NCBI RefSeq assembly: GCF_900094595.1
Contig: NZ_FMAD01000001.1
Location: forward strand, 372,001 to 436,000
From: Cupriavidus alkaliphilus
Lineage (GTDB): Bacteria > Pseudomonadota > Gammaproteobacteria > Burkholderiales > Burkholderiaceae
Direction of reading: 5' to 3'
DNA length: 64,000 nt
The translations under genes and the position numbers were made by a program. Shown piece after piece: positions 35,964-45,468 of the stretch (the first letter of the stretch is position 1; every line of letters begins with the position of its first letter). The notes beneath the pieces are model-generated. The model was not told the DNA's origin and ran no database searches. It saw nothing but the letters and a program-made list of their open reading frames with translations.

Positions 35964-36974
35964 ATGTCGTCCGCCACCCCGTCTTCCGCTACCGCTGTCG
36001 TGTCTCGCAACCTTCCGCAAAAGCTCGTCATTGCCTCCCGAGAGAGCCGTCTGGCGCTGTGGCAGGCAGAACATGTGCGTGCTGCATTGCAACAATACTA
36101 TCCCGCGTGCGACGTGTCCATTCTTGGCATGACCACGCGCGGAGACCAGATTCTAGACCGTACGCTGTCCAAAGTCGGCGGTAAGGGTCTGTTTGTCAAA
36201 GAACTGGAGTTCGCGATGGACGAAGGCCGGGCCGACCTCGCGGTGCATTCGCTCAAGGATGTGCCGATGGAGCTGCCCCCGGGCTTCACCCTGGCCGCGG
36301 TGATGGAGCGCGAGGACCCGCGCGACGCGCTGGTGTCGTCCGCTTATGCGTCGCTGGACGAGATGCCGGCCGGCACCGTGGTCGGCACCTCCAGCCTGCG
36401 CCGGGAGGCCGCGCTGCGCAGCCGCTACCCGCACCTGGTGGTCAAGCCGCTGCGCGGCAACCTGGACACGCGGCTGGGCAAGCTCGATCGCGGCGAATAT
36501 GGCGCCATCATCCTGGCTGCCGCGGGCCTGAAGCGGCTCGGGCTGGGCGACCGCATCCGCGCACTGATCCCGGTCGAGGCGTCGCTGCCAGCCGCGGGCC
36601 AGGGCGCGCTGGGCATCGAGACCCTTTCCACCCGCCCCGAACTGGCCGAATGGCTGGCGCCGCTGAATCACCAGCCGACCGCGCTGGCGGTTACCGCCGA
36701 GCGCGCCGTGTCACGCCGGCTGGGCGGCTCCTGCCAGGTCCCGCTGGCGGCGCACGCGCGCTGGGACGGCGAGCAGCTGCGACTGGAGGCCTTCGTCGCC
36801 TTGCCCGACGGCAACCGCGCCATCCGCGCCGCGGCGGCCGGGCCGGCTGCCGACCTGGCTGCCGCCGAAGCGCTAGGCCAGGCTTGCGCCACCGACCTGC
36901 TGGCGCAGGGCGCCGAGTCGATCCTCGCCGCGCTGGCCGATTCAGGCGACGCCGCTTCTCCATCTCCCGCCTGA
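35964..36974 (+). CDS. hemC: Porphobilinogen deaminase (hydroxymethylbilane synthase)
   Basis: A 336-residue cytoplasmic enzyme that joins four porphobilinogen units into hydroxymethylbilane. The cofactor-carrying cysteine is C257 in [12 protein letters not shown]. The substrate-binding Arg-rich blocks ([27 protein letters not shown]) and HSLKDVP are intact. About 15 non-conserved residues precede the core start [14 protein letters not shown], so a slightly later start is possible. It begins the run hemC-hemD/X-hemY, 9 bases before the next gene. Confidence 0.97.
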   Translation: MSSATPSSATAVVSRNLPQKLVIASRESRLALWQAEHVRAALQQYYPACDVSILGMTTRGDQILDRTLSKVGGKGLFVKELEFAMDEGRADLAVHSLKDVPMELPPGFTLAAVMEREDPRDALVSSAYASLDEMPAGTVVGTSSLRREAALRSRYPHLVVKPLRGNLDTRLGKLDRGEYGAIILAAAGLKRLGLGDRIRALIPVEASLPAAGQGALGIETLSTRPELAEWLAPLNHQPTALAVTAERAVSRRLGGSCQVPLAAHARWDGEQLRLEAFVALPDGNRAIRAAAAGPAADLAAAEALGQACATDLLAQGAESILAALADSGDAASPSPA

Positions 36975-36983
36975 GGCTGCCCG

Positions 36984-39143
36984 ATGCCCCGCCCGACCGT
37001 CGTTGTCACACGACCCGCCGGGCAGTCCCGGCAACTGACCGAGGCCCTGCAGGGCGCCGGTCTGGATGTACTCAGCTTCCCGCTGCTGGCGATCGGCCCG
37101 GCCGCTGACGACGCGCCGCTGCGCGCGGCGCTGGCGCGGCTGGAGACGTTTGCGCTGGTGGTGTTCGTCAGTCCCAATGCCATTGCCTTTGCGCTGGACG
37201 CGCTCGCCGGCGTGCAGGGCTCGGCCGTGGCCCGCTGGCCGGCTCAGGTCGCGGTGGCGGTGGTCGGCCCGGCCAGCGTCGCCGCGCTGGCCGAGCGCGG
37301 CATCGCCGCACCGGCATATCGCGTGATCGCGCCCGCGGGCGCCAATGCCAACGCGGCGGGCCATGACGATACCGTTCCCGATGCCGAGGCGCTGCGCTTC
37401 GATTCCGAGGCGCTGTGGGCGCAGCTCGATGCCGCCGCGCTGGCCGGCAAGCCGGTGCTGATCATCCGCGGCAACGGCGGGCGCGACTGGCTTGGCGAGC
37501 GCCTGCGCGAGGCCGGCGCCCAGGTCGAAGCCGTCGAGGCCTACCAGCGCACGCTGCCCGAACCGACTGCGATGCAATGGCAGGCCGTGCGCGACAACCT
37601 GCGCCCCGGCGCCGCCCCGCACGCCTGGCTGCTAACCAGTTCCGAGGCGGTGCGCAACCTCGACGTGATGGCACGGCAGCATCTGTCGCCCCAGGAAGAC
37701 GCTTCCCTGCGGCAGGTGCAGTGCATCGCGCCCCATGCGAGAATCGCCGAACAGGCGCTGGCGCTGGGCTTCGCCCATATCCAGCGCGCCGCGCCCGGCG
37801 ATGCCGGCCTGCTGGCGGCGTGCCTGCAGTGGGCCGATGCCTATGCTGGCCCCGCGCCCGCCGGTCCTGCGCCATCGAGCCTGCCGGCGCCGGTCGCGCC
37901 GGCGGCCGCCAGGCCGGTCGAAGCAACGCCGCCGGCCGCCGGCGCGCCTGCCGCAGTCCCTGCAATGTCAACGAAGGTCGAACGCGTGACGCAAGAAACC
38001 ACGTCCTCCTCCGCTACGCCGCCGCCCGGCGCCGCCTCTGTCCACACGGCGCAGTCCGCGCAGGCGGTGCCGCCGCAAGGCGCCGGCCACGCCGGCGCTG
38101 CCCGTCCCGCCGCGCGCCGCTCCGCCGCGCTATGGGCGCTGGTCGCCGTGCTGGTGGTGGCGACCGCCGGCGGCTTCTGGTGGCTGCAGCAGCGTGTCGA
38201 CCACCTGACCGGCGAGCTGGCGCGCCGCCAGCAAAGCAACGACGCCCTGGTGCAGGAGTCGCGCGTGCTGACGCGCAACGCGCAGGACACCGTCAAGGAA
38301 CTGCAGGCCAAGGTCGGCGCGCTGGAGAACCAGGTCGGCGAGACCCGCGACAAGCAGGTGGCGCTGGAGCAGGTCTACCAGGACCTGATGCGCAACCGCG
38401 ACGACTGGGAAATCGCCGAGATCCAGCAGCTGCTGACCAGCGCCGGCCAGCAGCTGCAACTGACCGGCAACGTGCAGGTCGCGCTGGCTGCGTTGCAAAG
38501 CGCCGACGCCCGCCTGGCGCGCGCCGACAAGCCGCAATACAACCTGCTGCGCCGGGCCATCGCCCGCGACGTGGCGCGCATGAAGGCGGTGCCCGACACC
38601 GACCTGACCGGCGCCGCGATCAAGCTGGACGAAGCCATCAACCAGGTCGACGCGCTGCCACTGCTGTCCAGCGAGCGCATGCTCGAACGCAGCGAGGCCA
38701 ATGCCCGCAAGGGCGCCGCCGCCAACGGTGGCAATGGTGCCCAGGGCGCCAGCGCGCCGGCCGCCGCCAGCGGCAACGGTCCGGGCTGGATCACCCGCTT
38801 CTGGGACTACCTGCGCGAAGAGCTGGCGCAGGTGATCCGCATCCGCAAGGTCGACGATGCCGAGGCACTGCTGCTGTCGGGCGACCAGGGCTGGTTCCTG
38901 CGCGAGAACGTCAAGCTGCGCCTGCTCAATGCGCGCCTGGCGCTGCTGTCGCGCAACGAGCCCGTGTTCCGCAACGACCTCGCCGCGGCGCAGGCGATGA
39001 TCGGCCGCTATTTCGATACCAAGTCGCGACGGGTGCAGGGCGTGCTGACGCTGCTGCGCCAGGCGCAGGCCGGCGCGGTCTCGGTGCAGCTGCCGACCAT
39101 GGCCGAAAGCCTGGGCGCGCTGCAAGCCCTCAAGAAGGAGTAA
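36984..39143 (+). CDS. hemD: Uroporphyrinogen-III synthase fused to HemX-like membrane protein
   Basis: A 719-residue fusion. Residues 1-290 are uroporphyrinogen-III synthase, which cyclises hydroxymethylbilane (TRPAGQSRQLTEALQ, then VFVSPNAI and WLLTSSEAVRNL). A Pro/Ala-rich linker follows, then one transmembrane segment near 380-400. The rest is a HemX domain with a coiled-coil-like stretch and a helical C-terminus. In enteric bacteria hemD and hemX are separate; in Cupriavidus/Ralstonia relatives the fusion is common. HemX is sometimes named a C-methyltransferase, but no methyltransferase motif is seen. Confidence 0.93.
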   Translation: MPRPTVVVTRPAGQSRQLTEALQGAGLDVLSFPLLAIGPAADDAPLRAALARLETFALVVFVSPNAIAFALDALAGVQGSAVARWPAQVAVAVVGPASVAALAERGIAAPAYRVIAPAGANANAAGHDDTVPDAEALRFDSEALWAQLDAAALAGKPVLIIRGNGGRDWLGERLREAGAQVEAVEAYQRTLPEPTAMQWQAVRDNLRPGAAPHAWLLTSSEAVRNLDVMARQHLSPQEDASLRQVQCIAPHARIAEQALALGFAHIQRAAPGDAGLLAACLQWADAYAGPAPAGPAPSSLPAPVAPAAARPVEATPPAAGAPAAVPAMSTKVERVTQETTSSSATPPPGAASVHTAQSAQAVPPQGAGHAGAARPAARRSAALWALVAVLVVATAGGFWWLQQRVDHLTGELARRQQSNDALVQESRVLTRNAQDTVKELQAKVGALENQVGETRDKQVALEQVYQDLMRNRDDWEIAEIQQLLTSAGQQLQLTGNVQVALAALQSADARLARADKPQYNLLRRAIARDVARMKAVPDTDLTGAAIKLDEAINQVDALPLLSSERMLERSEANARKGAAANGGNGAQGASAPAAASGNGPGWITRFWDYLREELAQVIRIRKVDDAEALLLSGDQGWFLRENVKLRLLNARLALLSRNEPVFRNDLAAAQAMIGRYFDTKSRRVQGVLTLLRQAQAGAVSVQLPTMAESLGALQALKKE

Positions 39144-39147
39144 GCCC

Positions 39148-40338
39148 ATGCGCCTTCTGTTCTGGGTTGCGGTCCTGTTTGGCGGCGCCGTCGGGCTGGC
39201 CCTGTTCACGCAGTTCAACCACAGCAATGTGGTGCTGTTCTATCCGCCGTACCGTGTCGAGCTGTCGCTGAACCTGGCGCTGGCGCTGCTGCTGCTGATC
39301 TTCTTCGTGGTGTGGACGGTGATGTCCACCATCCGCCATCTGGCCGAAATGCCGCGCCGCGCCGCCGCCTACCGCGAGCGCAGCCGCATGAGCAAGGCCC
39401 AGGCGGCGCTGCGCGAGTCGATCGAAAACCTGTTCGCCGGCCGTTTCGCCCGCGCCGAGCGCGCCGCGCGCGAAGCCCAGTCGTGGGATGACCAGGCCCA
39501 GACCGCCGCGCTGATCGGCGCGCGCGCCGCCCACCGGATGCAGGAAACCGAGCGGCGCGACGCCTGGATGGCGCAGGTGACCGACCCCGAGCGCGAGCAG
39601 GCGCGGCTGGTGTCGATGGCCGAGCTGCTGGTCGATGCCCGCGACGCCGACGGCGCGCTCGAAACCATCGCCCAGCTGCAGTCGCAGGGCGCGCGCCAGA
39701 TCCACGTGCAGCGCATCGCGCTGCGCGCGCACCAGCACCTGAAGAACTGGTCCGAGGTGCTGCGCCTGGCGCGCTCGCTGGAAAAGCGCAACGCGCTGCA
39801 TCCGGTGCTGGCGCTGCGGCTCAAGCAGATGGCGGTCGAAGCCATGCTGGACGAGCGCCGCCACGATGCCGAGGCGCTGTCGGAGTTCTGGCGCTCCTTG
39901 TCCGCCGACGAGCGCCGCGCCACCCGCATCGCCGAGCCGGCGGCGCGTTATTTCGCCGCGCTGGGCCGGCAGAACGAGGCCCGCCGCATTATCGAAGACG
40001 CGCTCAAGGTCAACTGGGACAGCCGCCTGGTGCTGCGCTATGCCGATTGCGCCGTGCCCGGCCATGCGCTGCCGCAGATCCAGCAGGCCGAGAAATGGCT
40101 GGCCGCGCATCCCGCCGACGCCGACCTCTACTACACCCTGGGCGTGCTGTGCCTGGGCGAAAAGCTGTGGGGCAAGGCCCAGTCCAGCTTCGAGCGCGCG
40201 CTCAAGTATGCCGACCCCGACCAGCAGCGCCGCCTGCGCGTGCGCACGCACCTGGCGCTGGCGCGGCTGTTCGAGGAAACCGAGCGCTTCGAGGACGCGC
40301 AGCGCCACTATCGCGAAAGCGCGATGCTGGCCGCCTGA
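39148..40338 (+). CDS. hemY: HemY-type TPR membrane protein of haem biosynthesis operon
   Basis: A 396-residue inner-membrane protein with two N-terminal hydrophobic segments (4-22 and 43-65) and a long helical region of TPR-like repeats. The pattern matches the proteobacterial HemY_N family, not the Gram-positive oxidase of the same name. Its precise function is unclear; it is consistently linked to hemC and hemD/X. It starts 5 bases after the fusion gene's stop, with AAGGAG just before, so it belongs to one operon. Confidence 0.93.
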   Translation: MRLLFWVAVLFGGAVGLALFTQFNHSNVVLFYPPYRVELSLNLALALLLLIFFVVWTVMSTIRHLAEMPRRAAAYRERSRMSKAQAALRESIENLFAGRFARAERAAREAQSWDDQAQTAALIGARAAHRMQETERRDAWMAQVTDPEREQARLVSMAELLVDARDADGALETIAQLQSQGARQIHVQRIALRAHQHLKNWSEVLRLARSLEKRNALHPVLALRLKQMAVEAMLDERRHDAEALSEFWRSLSADERRATRIAEPAARYFAALGRQNEARRIIEDALKVNWDSRLVLRYADCAVPGHALPQIQQAEKWLAAHPADADLYYTLGVLCLGEKLWGKAQSSFERALKYADPDQQRRLRVRTHLALARLFEETERFEDAQRHYRESAMLAA

Positions 40339-40359
40339 GCGGCGCCCCGGCCGGCGCGT

Positions 40360-41919
40360 TCAGTCCTGCGCGCCGGCGCTCTTCACCTCCTGCTTCGCCA
40401 CCTGCTTCACCGCTTCATAGCGCCGCAGCGTTTGCTCGCGCGCCACGTCGTGCTGCACCAGCGGGCGCGGGTAGTTGTCGCCCAGGCGCACGCCGGCCTC
40501 GGCCAGCACGGATTCCGGCGCGGTCCACGGCGCATGCACGAACTTGTCCGGCAAGGCCGCCAGCTGCGGCAGGTATTTGCGGATAAAGCGGCCCTGCGGA
40601 TCGAACTTCTGCGATTGCGTCACCGGATTGAAGATGCGGAACCACGGCTGCGCGTCGCAGCCGGTAGACGCGGCCCATTGCCAGCCGCCGTTGTTGGCGG
40701 CCAGGTCGAAGTCATTGAGCTGGTCGGCAAAATACTGCTCGCCGCGGCGCCAGTCGACGCCCAGGTCCTTCACCAGGAAGCTCGCCGTGACCATGCGCAG
40801 GCGGTTGTGCATATAGCCGCTTTGCCGGATCTGCAACATCGCAGCGTCGATCAGCGGATAGCCGGTGGCGGCGTCGCACCAGGCGCGGAAATAGCGCTCG
40901 CCGGTGTCGCCGTGCTGCCAGCGGATCGCGTCATAGGCCGGTTGGAACGCCGCGCCGGCAGCCACGCGCGGATGGTGATGCAGGATCATGAAGTAGAAAT
41001 CGCGCCAGATCAGCTCCGACAGCCACACCGCGGCGCCCGCGCTGTCGGCGCCGCCGCGCAGCATGGCTGCGTGCGCCGTGCGCGCCAGCGTGCGGATCGA
41101 GATGGTGCCGAAGCGCAGGTGCACCGACAGGTAGCTGGGGCCGCGCAGGGCAGGGTAGTCGCGCCGGCGGCCGTAGTCGCCCATGCGATCGGTGAATTCC
41201 CCGAACAAGGCCTGCGCTCCCGATGCGCCGGTAGGCATCGCGATCTCGGCGAGGTTGCTGGCGCCAAAGCCGAGTTGCGCGAGCGTCGGCACCGGCTGGC
41301 GGTACGCGGCGGGCACCGGCGCCAGCGCCGGCAGGTACGGGTCGACGGGATAAGGGCGCAGGTCGAACGGCTCCACGCTCCTGAGCCAGGCGTTCTTGTA
41401 CGGCGTGAACACCGAGAACGGCTTGCCCTGGCCGTTCAGGATCTCGTCGCGCTCGAACACCGCCTGGTCCTTGAAGGTAAACAGCGCGCAGGCCTGCGCC
41501 GACAGCGCCTGGCGCACCGCTTCGTCGCGGGCGTTCGCGGCGGGCTCGTAGTCGTGGTTGGCGAAGACGGCCTCGGCGTCCAGCGCGCGCGCCAGTGTCG
41601 GGATGGCGGTCTGCGCACGGTCGTGCAGCACGATCAGGCCGCCGCCGGCCGCGGCCAGTGTCTCGGCAAGTTCCACCAGGGATTGCCGGATGAACTCGAC
41701 GCGCCGGTCGGCGCGCAGCCCGCGGGCGAGCAGCGGGTCGAGGATGTCGCGGTCGAACACGAACACGCACCACACCTGCGCGCAGTGCCGCAGGGCATAA
41801 TGCAGCGCCGCGTGGTCGGTGGCGCGCAGGTCGCGCCGGAACCAGACCAGCCCGCGCGCAAAGGTCTTGCCGATCCGGTACGGTGGCCGGGACGTGGCCG
41901 GGTTGGCTGCTGACTGCAT
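40360..41919 (-). CDS. phrB: Deoxyribodipyrimidine photolyase
   Basis: A 519-residue class I CPD photolyase that repairs UV dimers with light and FAD. The N-terminal alpha/beta antenna domain begins RGLVWFRRDLRATDHAAL. The FAD-binding C-terminal domain has MHNRLRMVTASFLVKDL, DWRRGEQYFA and the signature DLAANNGGWQWAASTGCDAQPWFR. The first ~22 residues precede the core and may not be translated; the ATG at 41919 is the first in frame. It is convergent with hemY and divergent from the pseudouridine synthase. Confidence 0.96.
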   Translation of the reverse strand: MQSAANPATSRPPYRIGKTFARGLVWFRRDLRATDHAALHYALRHCAQVWCVFVFDRDILDPLLARGLRADRRVEFIRQSLVELAETLAAAGGGLIVLHDRAQTAIPTLARALDAEAVFANHDYEPAANARDEAVRQALSAQACALFTFKDQAVFERDEILNGQGKPFSVFTPYKNAWLRSVEPFDLRPYPVDPYLPALAPVPAAYRQPVPTLAQLGFGASNLAEIAMPTGASGAQALFGEFTDRMGDYGRRRDYPALRGPSYLSVHLRFGTISIRTLARTAHAAMLRGGADSAGAAVWLSELIWRDFYFMILHHHPRVAAGAAFQPAYDAIRWQHGDTGERYFRAWCDAATGYPLIDAAMLQIRQSGYMHNRLRMVTASFLVKDLGVDWRRGEQYFADQLNDFDLAANNGGWQWAASTGCDAQPWFRIFNPVTQSQKFDPQGRFIRKYLPQLAALPDKFVHAPWTAPESVLAEAGVRLGDNYPRPLVQHDVAREQTLRRYEAVKQVAKQEVKSAGAQD

Positions 41920-42056
41920 GTTCGCTTGCCTGTCTGACGGGTTTGCCGGCGCTGAACTCGTGGAACGCCGGATCGATCGCGCCGATACCCTAACATAGCG
42001 GTACAGGAGCCGGCACGCCGGCCGCCATGCCGCTACCCCATTCTCTACAGAAGCTC

Positions 42057-42764
42057 ATGACTCTCGACCGAATTCTTCAATCCCAGGGCTTTGGCACGCG
42101 CCGGTACTGCGGCGACCTGATCGCCGCCGGGCTGGTCGAGGTCAACGGCGAACTGTGCGAAGACCCGCGCGCGCAGTTCGACGTCGATGGCCTGCGCCTG
42201 ACCGTCGATGGCGAGGAGTGGCTGGCCTGCACCAAGGCCTACCTGATGCTGAACAAGCCCGCCGGCTATGAATGCTCGCAGCGCCCGCGCCATCACCCGA
42301 GTGTCTACAACCTGTTGCCGGTGCCGCTGCGCCAGCGCGAGGTGCAGGCGGTGGGGCGGCTCGACCACGACACCACCGGCCTGCTGCTGCTGACCGACGA
42401 TGGCCAGTTCATCCACGCCCAGACCTCGCCCAAGCGCAAGGTGCCCAAGATCTATGAAGTGACCACCGCCGAGGCGGTCACGCCGGAACAGGCCGAAGCG
42501 CTGCGCAGCGGCGTGCAGCTGCTGGACGAACCGGCACCGATCGCGGCGGAAGCCTGCGAGATCACCGGCGAACGCAGCCTGCGGCTGACGCTGGTGCAAG
42601 GCAAGTACCACCAGGTCAAGCGCATGGTCGCGGCCGCGGGCAACCACGTCGACGCGCTGCATCGCAGCGCCATCGGCAGCCTGCAGCTCGATCCGGCATT
42701 GGCCGAAGGCGAGTGGCGTTGGCTGACGGCGGACGAACTGGCCGCGCTGACCCGCAAGGCCTGA
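42057..42764 (+). CDS. rsuA: 16S rRNA pseudouridine synthase, RsuA family
   Basis: A 235-residue enzyme that isomerises a uridine in 16S rRNA (U516 in E. coli). An N-terminal S4 RNA-binding domain (LDRILQSQGFGTRRYCGDLI) precedes the catalytic domain with the motif GRLDHDTTGLLLLTDDG, whose second Asp is the nucleophile. The ATG at 42057 is chosen because the family starts MTLDRILQ. An in-frame ATG at 42027 would add ten residues without a better ribosome site. It stands 102 bases before yqgE. Confidence 0.92.
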   Translation: MTLDRILQSQGFGTRRYCGDLIAAGLVEVNGELCEDPRAQFDVDGLRLTVDGEEWLACTKAYLMLNKPAGYECSQRPRHHPSVYNLLPVPLRQREVQAVGRLDHDTTGLLLLTDDGQFIHAQTSPKRKVPKIYEVTTAEAVTPEQAEALRSGVQLLDEPAPIAAEACEITGERSLRLTLVQGKYHQVKRMVAAAGNHVDALHRSAIGSLQLDPALAEGEWRWLTADELAALTRKA

Positions 42765-42866
42765 GCCTGGCCGCGGTTGCGGCGGGCGGCGGAGCGCCCA
42801 TTGCTGCACTGGGACGCCCGCCAATCTTTTCCGGAAGACCCCCGGCGATTTGATAAAATGCAAGGC

Positions 42867-43439
42867 ATGGCGAAGCCCGAAGCACCCATCAATCTGACCA
42901 ATCAGTTCCTGATTGCCATGCCCGGCATGGCCGATCCGACCTTTTCGGGTTCCGTCGTCTATATCTGCGAACACAACGAGCGTGGCGCGCTCGGGCTGGT
43001 GATCAACCGGCCCATCGACATCGACATGGCCACGCTGTTCGACAAGATCGACCTCAAGCTCGAGATCCAGCCCGTGGCGCACCAGCCGGTCTACTTCGGC
43101 GGCCCGGTGCAGACCGAGCGCGGTTTCGTGCTGCACGACCCGGTCGGCGTCTATGTCTCGTCGCTGGCCGTGCCCGGCGGGCTGGAAATGACCACCTCCA
43201 AGGACGTGCTCGAGGCCGTGGCCAATGGCAGCGGCCCGCACCGCTTCCTGCTGACGCTGGGTTATTCCGGCTGGGGAGCCGGTCAGCTCGAGGAAGAACT
43301 CAGCCGCAACGGCTGGCTCACGGTCCAGGCCGATCCCGAGATCATCTTCAGCGTGCCGCCCGACGAGCGCTTTGCCGCCGCCATCCGGCTGCTGGGCATC
43401 GACTTCACCATGCTGTCCGGCGAGGCCGGGCATGCCTGA
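42867..43439 (+). CDS. yqgE: YqgE/AlgH family protein
   Basis: A 190-residue protein of the UPF0301 family (YqgE/AlgH). The core is clear: [24 protein letters not shown], and a C-terminal [20 protein letters not shown]. Its molecular function is not established; it is nearly always next to ruvX. An ATG three codons earlier (42858) is an alternative start. An AT-rich tgataaaatg overlaps the start region and may belong to a promoter, which would give a very short leader. The stop overlaps ruvX by 8 bases. Confidence 0.93.
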   Translation: MAKPEAPINLTNQFLIAMPGMADPTFSGSVVYICEHNERGALGLVINRPIDIDMATLFDKIDLKLEIQPVAHQPVYFGGPVQTERGFVLHDPVGVYVSSLAVPGGLEMTTSKDVLEAVANGSGPHRFLLTLGYSGWGAGQLEEELSRNGWLTVQADPEIIFSVPPDERFAAAIRLLGIDFTMLSGEAGHA

Positions 43440-43857
43440 TGCCGTGGGGCGTGAACTGCCCCGCGACGGCACGGTCCTGGCATTCGACTACGGCGAAAAA
43501 AAGATCGGCGTTGCGCTGGGCAACTTCATCACGCGCGAGGCGCGTGCCCTGACCATCCTCCCCAATATCACCGTCGAGGGCCGCTTCGAGGCCGTGGCCG
43601 CGCTGATACAGGAGTGGAACCCGGTGCAGCTGATCGTCGGCATGCCGGTCAACCCCGAAGGCGGCGAGCAACCGTCGATGAAGCTGGCGCGGCGCTTCGG
43701 CAACCAGCTCAACGGCCGCTTCGGCCTGCCGGTGGAATGGGTGGACGAGCGCTATACCTCGCGCGCCGCGTCGATGGCCGGCGCCCGCCGCGGCGAACTC
43801 GATGCCGAGGCCGCCCGCATCATTCTGCAACAGTATTTCGACCAATTCCCGCTATGA
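43432..43857 (+). CDS. ruvX: Holliday junction resolvase-like RuvX/YqgF
   Basis: A 141-residue RNase H-fold nuclease of the YqgF family, implicated in pre-16S rRNA 5' end maturation and possibly recombination. The acidic metal sites are in [14 protein letters not shown], the GMPVNPEG loop and [10 protein letters not shown]; a last Asp is in [11 protein letters not shown]. It overlaps yqgE upstream and pyrR downstream (ATGA), so the whole run is translationally coupled. Confidence 0.95.
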   Translation: MPDAVGRELPRDGTVLAFDYGEKKIGVALGNFITREARALTILPNITVEGRFEAVAALIQEWNPVQLIVGMPVNPEGGEQPSMKLARRFGNQLNGRFGLPVEWVDERYTSRAASMAGARRGELDAEAARIILQQYFDQFPL

Positions 43858-44390
43858 CGCAGATTTCCGTTCCCGACGCCGAGTCGCTGTACCGCAAGCT
43901 GCTGGACCAGGCGCAGGCGCTGATCCCCGAGGCCGAGCGCGCGCGCTGGTCGGTGGCCGGCATCCATTCCGGCGGGGCCTGGATTGCCGCGCGGCTGGCG
44001 GCGGACCTGCAGCTGCCCGACCACGGCGTGATCAACGTTGCCTTCCATCGCGACGACTATGCCAAGAAGGGCCTGCACAGCCAGGCCCAGCCGACCACGC
44101 TGCCGTTTGCCGTGGACGATCGCAACATCCTGCTGATCGACGACGTGCTGGCCACCGGCCGCACCATCCGCGCCGCCGTCAACGAGCTGTTCGACTACGG
44201 CCGCCCCGCGCGCGTGGCGCTGGGCGTGCTGGTCGACCGCGGCGGACGCCAGCTGCCGATCGCCGCCGACCTGTGCGCCGCCGAGATGGCGCTGCCGCCC
44301 GGCACGACCCTGGTGCTGTCGCGCCAGGGCGAGGGTGCGGCGGCGCAATTCGCCTTCGCCACCGAACCCACCGATTCCGCCACCGGCTGA
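43854..44390 (+). CDS. pyrR: PyrR, pyrimidine regulator / uracil phosphoribosyltransferase homologue
   Basis: A 178-residue type I phosphoribosyltransferase of the PyrR family. The PRPP-binding motif [17 protein letters not shown] is intact. In Gram-positives PyrR attenuates the pyr operon in response to UMP. Here it lies just before pyrB, so regulation of this operon is plausible, but I do not see a convincing attenuator hairpin with a T-run in the 106-base pyrR-pyrB gap. It overlaps ruvX by four bases. Confidence 0.92.
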   Translation: MTQISVPDAESLYRKLLDQAQALIPEAERARWSVAGIHSGGAWIAARLAADLQLPDHGVINVAFHRDDYAKKGLHSQAQPTTLPFAVDDRNILLIDDVLATGRTIRAAVNELFDYGRPARVALGVLVDRGGRQLPIAADLCAAEMALPPGTTLVLSRQGEGAAAQFAFATEPTDSATG

Positions 44391-44496
44391 ACCCGCACCG
44401 AAGGGCGCCCGGCGCGCCCGGAAGCCCGGCCCGACAGCCCGCAAGCCTGCCCCGAGACCAGACCACCTCCCGTTTTTTGCCCGCGCCCGACCAGCC

Positions 44497-45468
44497 ATGA
44501 CCAAGACGTTCCGCAACCCGCAGCTCACCAAGAACGGCGAACTGAAGCACCTGCTGTCGATCGAGGGGTTGTCGCGTGACATGATCACGCACATCCTCGA
44601 CACCGCCAGCCAGTTTGTCTCGCTGTCCGACTCCGACCGCGATGTCAAGAAGGTGCCGCTGCTGCGCGGCAAGAGCGTGTTCAACCTGTTCTTCGAGAAC
44701 TCCACCCGCACCCGCACCACCTTCGAGATCGCCGCCAAGCGGCTGTCGGCGGATGTGCTGAACCTGAACATCAACGCCTCGTCGACCAGCAAGGGCGAGT
44801 CGCTGCTGGACACCATCAACAACCTGTCGGCGATGTCCGCCGACATGTTCGTGGTGCGCCATGCCAGCTCGGGCGCGCCCTACCTGATTGCCGAGCACGT
44901 TGCCCCGCACGTGCACGTGATCAACGCCGGCGACGGCCGCCACGCCCACCCGACCCAGGGCCTGCTGGACATGTACACCATCCGGCATTTCAAGAAGGAC
45001 TTCACCAACCTGACGGTGGCCATCGTTGGCGACATCCTGCACTCGCGCGTGGCGCGTTCCGACATCCATGCGCTGACCACGCTGGGCGTGCCCGAAGTGC
45101 GCGCCATCGGCCCGCGCACGCTGCTGCCGTCCGGGCTGGAGCAGATGGGCGTGCGCGTGTTCCACAGTATGGAAGAGGGCCTCAAGGGCGTCGACGTGGT
45201 CATCATGCTGCGGCTGCAGAACGAGCGCATGAGCGGCGCGCTGCTGCCGTCCGCGCAGGAATACTTCAAGGCCTACGGCCTAACGCCGGAGCGCCTGGCG
45301 CTGGCCAGGCCCGACGCCATCGTGATGCACCCGGGACCGATGAACCGCGGCGTCGAGATCGACTCCGCCGTGGCCGATGGCCCCCAGTCGGTGATCCTGA
45401 ACCAGGTGACCTTCGGCATCGCCGTGCGCATGGCGGTGATGGGCATCGTCGCCGGGAACAACGACTGA
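44497..45468 (+). CDS. pyrB: Aspartate carbamoyltransferase catalytic subunit
   Basis: A 323-residue enzyme that makes carbamoyl aspartate from carbamoyl phosphate and aspartate, the second step of pyrimidine synthesis. The carbamoyl-phosphate site STRTR is at 69-73 ([13 protein letters not shown]); HPTQGLLD and HPGPMNRG are also present. The start [10 protein letters not shown] is conserved. Its stop shares a base with the start of the dihydroorotase-like gene (TGATG). It probably forms the large class A dodecamer with that protein, as in Pseudomonas. Confidence 0.97.
   Translation: MTKTFRNPQLTKNGELKHLLSIEGLSRDMITHILDTASQFVSLSDSDRDVKKVPLLRGKSVFNLFFENSTRTRTTFEIAAKRLSADVLNLNINASSTSKGESLLDTINNLSAMSADMFVVRHASSGAPYLIAEHVAPHVHVINAGDGRHAHPTQGLLDMYTIRHFKKDFTNLTVAIVGDILHSRVARSDIHALTTLGVPEVRAIGPRTLLPSGLEQMGVRVFHSMEEGLKGVDVVIMLRLQNERMSGALLPSAQEYFKAYGLTPERLALARPDAIVMHPGPMNRGVEIDSAVADGPQSVILNQVTFGIAVRMAVMGIVAGNND

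Noticed and set aside
44391-44496. PyrR-type attenuator in the pyrR-pyrB gap
   Set aside because: There is a T-run (tttttt near 44473) but no convincing stem directly before it, so an attenuator cannot be supported.
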